Source: an uncultured Collinsella sp. (GTDB lineage Bacteria; Actinomycetota; Coriobacteriia; Coriobacteriales; Coriobacteriaceae). Taken from it: a stretch of DNA of 10,608 nucleotides. Positions 5,971 to 10,608 of this stretch are shown here, piece after piece; the stretch's first letter is position 1; each line of letters begins with the position of its first letter. The position numbers and the translations under genes are program-made. The stretch spans positions 1 to 10,608 of the forward strand of contig CABUCA010000065.1 of NCBI GenBank assembly GCA_902489965.1. The letters run 5' to 3'. The notes beneath the pieces were generated by a model. That model did not search any database. It saw only the letters and a list, made by a program, of their open reading frames with translations, and was not told the DNA's origin.

Positions 5971-7413
5971 ATGGACCAGACCGTACCCGCATACGCCGCC
6001 GAGGTGGCCGATTACGGGCGCAGCCGCGACCCCGAGCCGGGTGAGGGCGCGCTCGTTAAGAACGTGCGTCCCGAATCGCCCGCATGGGATGTGGGTATCG
6101 AGCCGGGCATGCGCGTGCTCACGGTCAACGGCGAGCAACTCACCGACATGATCGTATGGCTTTGGGAAGCAGACGACGACACCGTCGACCTCGAGGTTCT
6201 CGACCCGCGCGACAACACCGTCACCCCCGTGGAACTCGACCGCTTCCCGGGCGAGGACTGGGGCCTTGAGTTCGACGGCCCCATCTTTGACGGCATGCGC
6301 ACCTGCGTCAACGCTTGCGTGTTCTGCTTTATGACCATGCTACCCAAGGGCGGTCGCTCCACGCTCTACATTCGCGACGACGACTACCGCCTAAGCTTTT
6401 TGCAGGGCAACTTTGTCACGCTCACAAACCTCACCGACGAGGACGTGCAAAACGTCATCGACCGCAACATGAGCCCCATGAACGTGTCGGTCCACGCCGT
6501 GAGCCCCGACGTCCGACGCCGCATGATGGGCCGCAACGCCCAACGCGGCATGGACGTACTCGAGGCCATCATGGCCGCCGGCATCGAAATCCATGCGCAG
6601 ATCGTTTTGTGCCCCGGCATGAACGACGGCGAGGAGCTGGAAAAGACCCTGCGCTTTTGTGAGGAGCACGAGCAGATCACCAGCCTGGGCATTGTGCCGC
6701 TCGGTTTTACCAAGCATCAGAACCGCTTTAGCTGGTCCTACAGTGACAAGCCCGAGCTCGCGCGCGAAACCATTGCCATGATCCGACCGTTCCAGGACCG
6801 CGCCTATGAGCGCTTTGGCCGCCACACCTTCCAGATGAGCGACGAGTTCTATCTGGACGCCGGCATCGAGCCTCCCGAGGCCGATTTCTACGACGGCTAC
6901 CCGCAGTACTACGACGGTATCGGTATGATCCGCTCGTATCTGGACGAGACAGACGATGTCCTTATCGCCGACGCCGAGCGCCTTGCCCGCGTTCGCAAGG
7001 CTATGACCGCCCGCGACCAACACCTGATATGTCTTTCGGGCGCCAGCGCTCGCGATACCGTGGCGCGCTTCGTGGAGTCCCCACAGGGCCTTGCCGGCAC
7101 TGTCACGGCCATCAAGAACCGCTACTTTGGCGGCAATGTGGACGTAACCGGCCTCATCGTCGCTAGCGACATCCTGGAGCAGCTGCCGCAAGACCTGTCG
7201 GGGGTTATGCTCTTTGTGCCTAAGCTCATGTTCAACGCTGACGGCATGACGCTTGACGAGTATCATCGTGACGATTTACTCGCAAGCCTTAACCACCGCG
7301 GCGCCGAGGTTCATGTGGTGTCGACCATGCCGCATGAGCTGCTCGATACCCTGGAGCACATCCTTGGCATTGTGCCTGCCGACTCTACTAATTCCGCTGA
7401 CCCTATCCATTAA
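5971..7413 (+). CDS. DUF512 protein with PDZ-like and radical-SAM-type cysteine cluster (TIGR03279-like)
   Basis: This 480-residue protein matches the DUF512 / TIGR03279 family, predicted Fe-S radical SAM enzymes of unknown reaction. The N-terminus (about 25-90) resembles a small PDZ domain (ALVKNVRPESPAW, then PGMRVLTVNG). A CX3CX2C cluster follows at Cys112, Cys116 and Cys119, the spacing that binds the radical-SAM [4Fe-4S] centre. Next are LPKGGRSTLY, DDDYRLSFLQGN and TLTNL, then CPGMNDG, a VPLGFTKHQNR segment and the DUF512 hallmark SDEFYLDAG with a Tyr-rich GYPQYYDGIGM. The ATG at 5971 is 2 nt after the ispH stop. Its only purine-rich site, AAGGAG at 5951-5956, is 14 nt away, longer than usual, so translation may be coupled to ispH. 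A longer frame from 5866 lies inside ispH and is rejected. der follows 10 nt later, a neighbour pair I recall from clostridia. Confidence 0.9.
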   Translation: MDQTVPAYAAEVADYGRSRDPEPGEGALVKNVRPESPAWDVGIEPGMRVLTVNGEQLTDMIVWLWEADDDTVDLEVLDPRDNTVTPVELDRFPGEDWGLEFDGPIFDGMRTCVNACVFCFMTMLPKGGRSTLYIRDDDYRLSFLQGNFVTLTNLTDEDVQNVIDRNMSPMNVSVHAVSPDVRRRMMGRNAQRGMDVLEAIMAAGIEIHAQIVLCPGMNDGEELEKTLRFCEEHEQITSLGIVPLGFTKHQNRFSWSYSDKPELARETIAMIRPFQDRAYERFGRHTFQMSDEFYLDAGIEPPEADFYDGYPQYYDGIGMIRSYLDETDDVLIADAERLARVRKAMTARDQHLICLSGASARDTVARFVESPQGLAGTVTAIKNRYFGGNVDVTGLIVASDILEQLPQDLSGVMLFVPKLMFNADGMTLDEYHRDDLLASLNHRGAEVHVVSTMPHELLDTLEHILGIVPADSTNSADPIH

Positions 7414-7418
7414 AGGAG
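7412..7418 (+). promoter_or_regulatory. Ribosome binding site that fixes the der start
   Basis: AAAGGAG at 7412-7418 overlaps the DUF512 stop and lies five bases before the ATG at 7424. That ATG begins the typical Der sequence MKPIVAVVGRPNVGK, which rules out the longer in-frame opening at 7253. Confidence 0.85.
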
Positions 7419-7423
7419 TGCAG

Positions 7424-8758
7424 ATGAAACCTATCGTCGCCGTCGTCGGACGCCCCAACGTGGGCAAGTCCACGCTCGTTAACCGCCTAGCCCAGACCTC
7501 GGACGCCATCGTCCACGAGTCCCGCGGCGTCACGCGCGACCGTTCGTATCACACGGCCGACTGGAACGGCCGCGAGTTCACTATCGTCGACACGGGCGGC
7601 ATCGAGCCGCTCAAGAGCGATGACGTGTTTGCCACGTCCATCCGCGACCAGGCCCTCGCCGCCGCCGAGGAAGCCGCCGTCATCCTGTTTGTGGTCGACG
7701 GCCGCACCGGAGTCACCGAAGAGGACGAGTCGGTCGCCCGCATGCTCAAGCGCTGCGACAAGCCGGTCTTTCTGCTGGTGAACAAGCTCGACAACCCCGA
7801 TCGCGAGAACGACAGCATCTGGGAGTTCTATTCGCTCGGCATCGGTGAGCCCACGCCGCTCTCGGCCCTGCATGGCCACGGCACGGGCGACCTGCTCGAT
7901 GATATCGTGGCCCTGCTTCCGGAGGAAGAGGACGAGGTCGCCGATGAGTTCCCTGACGCGCTGAACGTCGCCATCATCGGCCGCCCCAACGCCGGTAAGT
8001 CGTCGCTGTTCAACCGCATCTTGGGCGCCGACCGCTCTATCGTGTCCAACATTGCCGGCACGACGCGCGACGCCATCGACACCGTCGTGGAGCGCAACGG
8101 CAAGCATTACCGCATGGTCGACACTGCGGGCATCCGCAAGAAGAGCACCGTGTACGAGAATATCGAGTACTACTCCATGGTCCGCGGCCTGCGCGCCATC
8201 GACCGCGCCGACGTGGCGTTGCTCGTCGTCGACGCTTCCGTAGGCGTCACCGAGCAGGACCAGAAGGTTATGGGCTTGGCCATCGAGCGCGGCTGCGCCA
8301 TCGTAGTCCTGCTCAACAAGTGGGATCTGCTCGACGACGACCGTAAGCGCGAGGCCTGCATGGAGACCATCGACCGCCGTCTGGGCGTCATGGCTCCTTG
8401 GGCCCAGTACCTGCGCATCTCTGCCCTCACTGGCCGCAGCGTCGAGAAGATCTGGGCAATGGTAGACGCTGCCGAGAAGACGCGCTCGCAAAAGATCAGC
8501 ACCTCGCGCCTCAACACGTTCCTCACCGACCTGCGTGAGTTCGGCCACACCGTGGTGGATGGAAAGCGCCGCCTGCGCATGCACTACGTGACCCAGACGG
8601 GCGTCAACCCGCCGACGTTTACGTTCTTCGTCAACCACGGTGACCTGGTCAACGACACCTACCAGCGCTACGTGGAGAACCGCATGCGCTCGACCTTCGA
8701 CTTTGCCGGCACGCCCATTCGACTCTTCTTTAGGAAGAAGGAGCAAAAGGATGCATAA
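7424..8758 (+). CDS. der: Ribosome biogenesis GTPase Der (EngA)
   Basis: Der is an essential GTPase with two tandem G domains and a KH-like domain; it acts late in 50S subunit assembly. The 444-residue length is standard. G domain 1 has a P-loop GRPNVGKST at 9-17, the switch threonine in RGVTRD (34-39), DTGG at 56-59 and NKLD at 120-123. G domain 2 has GRPNAGKSS at 186-194, GTTRD at 212-216, DTAGIRKK at 233-240 and NKWD at 298-301. The acidic linker PEEEDEVADE (166-175) joins them. The KH-like domain fills about 350-444 (TSRLNTFL, then NPPTFTFFVN and GTPIRLFFR). All nucleotide-binding motifs are intact. The last 8 nt overlap the start of plsY. Confidence 0.99.
   Translation: MKPIVAVVGRPNVGKSTLVNRLAQTSDAIVHESRGVTRDRSYHTADWNGREFTIVDTGGIEPLKSDDVFATSIRDQALAAAEEAAVILFVVDGRTGVTEEDESVARMLKRCDKPVFLLVNKLDNPDRENDSIWEFYSLGIGEPTPLSALHGHGTGDLLDDIVALLPEEEDEVADEFPDALNVAIIGRPNAGKSSLFNRILGADRSIVSNIAGTTRDAIDTVVERNGKHYRMVDTAGIRKKSTVYENIEYYSMVRGLRAIDRADVALLVVDASVGVTEQDQKVMGLAIERGCAIVVLLNKWDLLDDDRKREACMETIDRRLGVMAPWAQYLRISALTGRSVEKIWAMVDAAEKTRSQKISTSRLNTFLTDLREFGHTVVDGKRRLRMHYVTQTGVNPPTFTFFVNHGDLVNDTYQRYVENRMRSTFDFAGTPIRLFFRKKEQKDA
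8738..8743 (+). promoter_or_regulatory. Ribosome binding site that fixes the plsY start
   Basis: AAGGAG at 8738-8743 sits inside the end of der, seven bases before ATG 8751. The longer in-frame opening at 8640 would add a non-hydrophobic, low-complexity segment, whereas ATG 8751 leads straight into the first membrane helix. Confidence 0.8.
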
Positions 8759-9434
8759 TCCGATTCTGCTGACCGCCATCTGCGCCGTGGTATCGTTCTT
8801 TATCGGAGCGATTCCGTTTGGCCTGATCTTGGGCCGCGTGTTCAACCACACCGACATTCGCAAGGCGGGCTCCGGCAACATCGGCACCACCAACGCTCTG
8901 CGTGTGGCCGGCCCCAAGGTGGCCGCGCTCACGCTGCTGCTCGACTGCCTTAAGGGCGCCATCTGCGTCCTTATCGCGCGTCCGTTCATTGCGAGCGTGG
9001 GCTATGGCTTCCCTGTAAGCATCATGGCTCCGGGTGCCGCCGGCGATTGGATGCTCGGCGTCATTTGCCTGGCTGCCGTGTGGGGACACATCTTCTCGCC
9101 CTACCTCAACTTCCACGGCGGCAAGGGTATCGCCGTTGGTCTGGGTGTCATCCTCGCCTGGTACTGGCCTATTGGCCTGTCGCTGCTGGGCATGTTTATC
9201 GTGGCCGTCGCCATCACCAAGTTTGTGTCGGTGGGCTCACTCGCCGCTGCCATCGGTCTTCCCATCGCTGCTTGCGCGGTCTTTCCGTACAGCAGCCTGG
9301 GGCTCAAGTTCTGTATGGCGATGATCGGCATCACCGTGGTGTGGGCCCATCGCTCGAATGTCCAAAAGCTCATGACCGGTAAGGAGTCCAAGCTCTCGTT
9401 TACCAAGCGCGTCACCGAACCCGACGATAAGTAG
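8751..9434 (+). CDS. plsY: Glycerol-3-phosphate acyltransferase PlsY
   Basis: PlsY transfers an acyl group from acyl-phosphate to sn-glycerol-3-phosphate, giving lysophosphatidate, the first committed membrane-lipid step in most bacteria. The 227-residue product has the family's five membrane segments: about 5-27, 53-75, 98-115, 125-150 and 153-200 (the last region possibly two). All three conserved cytoplasmic motifs are present: GSGNIGTTN after the first helix; HGGKGIAVGLG in the middle; and HRSNVQKLMTGKE near the C-terminus, matching the RxxNxxRLxxG-type motif. DCLKG in the second helix region is also typical. It overlaps der by 8 nt in a different frame, so the two are likely coupled. gpsA, which makes its substrate, starts 9 nt downstream. 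The partner PlsX is not in the window. Confidence 0.96.
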   Translation: MHNPILLTAICAVVSFFIGAIPFGLILGRVFNHTDIRKAGSGNIGTTNALRVAGPKVAALTLLLDCLKGAICVLIARPFIASVGYGFPVSIMAPGAAGDWMLGVICLAAVWGHIFSPYLNFHGGKGIAVGLGVILAWYWPIGLSLLGMFIVAVAITKFVSVGSLAAAIGLPIAACAVFPYSSLGLKFCMAMIGITVVWAHRSNVQKLMTGKESKLSFTKRVTEPDDK

Positions 9435-9443
9435 GAGAGAGTC

Positions 9444-10451
9444 ATGAATGTTGCGCTGATTGGCTCCGGCTCCTGGGGAACCGCCGTCGCCGGCCTTGCT
9501 GCCGCGCGTGCCGAGCGCGTGACCATGTGGGCCCATGGCAAGCAGACGGCCGCCGGCATCAACGGCGAGCACCGCAACCCGCGCTATCTGGTGGACTACG
9601 TGCTGCCGGAAAACGTTGTCGCTACGACGGACCTGGCCCAGGCGCTTGACGGCGCCGAGGCCATCATCTTTGCCGTGCCCTCCACGCACCTGCGCAGCGT
9701 ATGTCATCAGGCAGCCCCCTTCATCGCCGCCGACACCCCGGTGCTCTGCCTCACCAAGGGCATTGAGCCCGAGTCCGGCCTGCTCATGAGCGAGGTCATC
9801 GCCCGCGAGATTGGCAACGAGACGCGCGTAGCGGCGCTCTCGGGCCCCAACCATGCCGAGGAGATCTGCCGCGGTGGACTTTCTGCCGCCGTCATCGCCA
9901 GCAAAGATCCGCAGATAGGGGAGACCTTTAAGGACCTGCTCCTATCCACAGCCTTCCGCATCTATCTGTCGCAAGACATGACCGGTGTCGAGGTTTGCGG
10001 CGCTATGAAAAACGTCATCGCCATCGTGTGCGGCATTTCCGCCGGTTCTGGTGCGGGCGACAACACGCTTGCCCTCATCATGACGCGTGGTCTGGCCGAG
10101 ATCAGCCGTCTGGTACACGCCCGCGGCGGTCAAGCTATGACCTGCATGGGACTTGCCGGCATGGGCGACCTCATTGCCACCTGCACCTCGGAGCATTCGC
10201 GCAACCGCACCTTTGGCTACGAGTTTGCCCACGGCGTGTCGCTCGACGAGTACCAGACGCGCACGCATATGGTTGTCGAGGGCGCCGTCGCGGCCCGCAG
10301 CGTGAGCGAGCTTGCCCGTTCACTGGGCGTAGACATTCCGCTCACCTTTGCCGTGGAGCAAACGCTCTACAACGGTGTTACTTTGGATAGGGCGCTCGAG
10401 ATTCTTACCGATCGCGTCCCTTCTCAAGAGTTCTACGGACTCACCGACTAG
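9444..10451 (+). CDS. gpsA: Glycerol-3-phosphate dehydrogenase [NAD(P)+]
   Basis: GpsA reduces dihydroxyacetone phosphate to sn-glycerol-3-phosphate, the backbone for phospholipids, in the cytoplasm. The 335-residue length is normal. The dinucleotide-binding GSGSWGTA is at residues 7-14. It is followed by AVPSTHLR, LTKGIEPE, and the SGPNHAEEI substrate-site segment, in which the third-position residue is Asn where Ser is common. The expected catalytic lysine is Lys189 (AAA at 10008-10010) in GAMKNVIAI. The C-terminal helical domain has MGLAGMGDLIATC and SRNRTFG, both typical, and ends with VEGAVAARSV and IPLTFAVEQTLYNG. AGGAGA at 9433-9438 overlaps the plsY stop and serves as the ribosome binding site. 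Direct succession to plsY places substrate supply and use side by side. Confidence 0.98.
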   Translation: MNVALIGSGSWGTAVAGLAAARAERVTMWAHGKQTAAGINGEHRNPRYLVDYVLPENVVATTDLAQALDGAEAIIFAVPSTHLRSVCHQAAPFIAADTPVLCLTKGIEPESGLLMSEVIAREIGNETRVAALSGPNHAEEICRGGLSAAVIASKDPQIGETFKDLLLSTAFRIYLSQDMTGVEVCGAMKNVIAIVCGISAGSGAGDNTLALIMTRGLAEISRLVHARGGQAMTCMGLAGMGDLIATCTSEHSRNRTFGYEFAHGVSLDEYQTRTHMVVEGAVAARSVSELARSLGVDIPLTFAVEQTLYNGVTLDRALEILTDRVPSQEFYGLTD

Positions 10452-10469
10452 CGCAGAAAGGCTTCTACC

Positions 10470-10608
10470 ATGGGTTCCATCAAAATCGCTCCGTCTGTCC
10501 TTTCGGCCGACATGGCCAACCTCAAGGGCGAACTCGACAAGATCGCCGGTGCCGACTTTGTGCACTTCGACGTCATGGACGGCCACTTTACCGGCAACCT
10601 CACCTTTG
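10470..10608 (+). CDS. rpe: Ribulose-phosphate 3-epimerase, N-terminal part (3' end outside window)
   Basis: The first 46 codons of an Rpe protein are visible. Rpe interconverts ribulose-5-phosphate and xylulose-5-phosphate in the pentose phosphate pathway. IAPSVLSAD (residues 6-14) is the first strand with its phosphate/substrate serine. HFDVMDGHF (32-40) contains the metal-binding His32 and the catalytic Asp34. The usual FVPNLTFG here reads FTGNLTF up to the edge, a mild departure. AGAAAGG at 10455-10461 is the ribosome binding site, and the gap from gpsA is only 18 nt, so it is likely part of the same transcript. It is short because of the window edge, not because the gene is broken. Confidence 0.95.
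   Translation, partial: MGSIKIAPSVLSADMANLKGELDKIAGADFVHFDVMDGHFTGNLTF

Noticed and set aside
7253..7423. Longer N-terminus for Der
   Set aside because: It lies inside the DUF512 gene, and the ATG at 7424 has a strong ribosome binding site and gives the standard Der N-terminus with the P-loop at residue 9.
8640..8750. Longer N-terminus for PlsY
   Set aside because: It lies inside der and would place a Thr/Arg/Pro-rich segment before the first membrane helix; ATG 8751 has AAGGAG at the right distance.
7487..8989. A 500-residue open frame on the minus strand, opposite der and plsY
   Set aside because: It is the complement of a clearly real, motif-complete der gene. Long antisense frames are expected in GC-rich codons, and this one shows no recognisable domain. 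The same applies to minus-strand frames at 507-1640, 1964-2677, 3627-4724, 5066-5926 and 6391-7266.
1..10608. CRISPR arrays, insertion sequences, tRNA or rRNA genes, phage or defence modules
   Set aside because: No regularly spaced repeats, transposase or integrase motifs, tRNA-like cloverleaf, or defence-type domains were seen; nearly every base belongs to a recognisable housekeeping gene.

Overview
The window is a dense, single-strand chromosomal housekeeping cluster from a GC-rich bacterium. Twelve genes run on the plus strand: ten complete, and one cut at each edge. Intergenic gaps are at most 84 nt and often zero or negative, and most genes carry strong AAAGGAGG-type ribosome binding sites. 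The GC-rich codons, the scpA-scpB-rluB-cmk order familiar from Actinobacteria, and protein details that look clostridial (IspH and GpsA signature variants, DUF512 protein next to der) together suggest an actinobacterium of the Coriobacteriia, for example a Collinsella relative. That placement is inference from memory of gene orders and motifs; no search was run.

Layout. Bases 1-308 hold the C-terminal end of an unrecognised membrane protein. Bases 318-1001 encode a site-2-type (M50) membrane metalloprotease. The largest gap, 1002-1085, has two small inverted repeats and a weak promoter-like pair and leads into scpA (1086-1895) and scpB (1907-2626), the kleisin and winged-helix partners of the SMC condensin. 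rluB (2613-3584), an S4-domain 23S rRNA pseudouridine synthase, overlaps the end of scpB. After a 66-nt gap come cmk (CMP kinase, 3651-4337), plsC (1-acylglycerol-3-phosphate acyltransferase family, 4341-5069), ispH (last step of the MEP isoprenoid pathway, 5072-5968) and a DUF512 radical-SAM-like protein with an N-terminal PDZ-like region (5971-7413). The run ends with der (double GTPase for 50S assembly, 7424-8758), plsY (8751-9434), gpsA (9444-10451) and the first 46 codons of rpe (10470 to the edge).

How the genes fit together. GpsA makes sn-glycerol-3-phosphate, PlsY acylates it to lysophosphatidate and PlsC acylates that to phosphatidate, so three steps of phospholipid synthesis are here; the acyl-phosphate maker PlsX is not in the window. 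Cmk feeds CTP-dependent lipid and nucleic-acid synthesis. RluB and Der act on the large ribosomal subunit, and ScpAB on chromosome segregation. The cluster therefore links growth functions (membrane, ribosome, chromosome) in what looks like one or two long transcripts.

No mobile element, CRISPR array, tRNA, rRNA or convincing terminator was seen, and no gap exceeds 300 bases. I found no evidence of a new multi-gene system. The most notable points are a PlsC whose catalytic HX4D motif reads HX4E, an uncharacterised DUF512 radical-SAM-like protein with an altered segment just after its cysteine cluster, the scpA leader hairpins, and a gene order that joins an actinobacterial half to a clostridial half.
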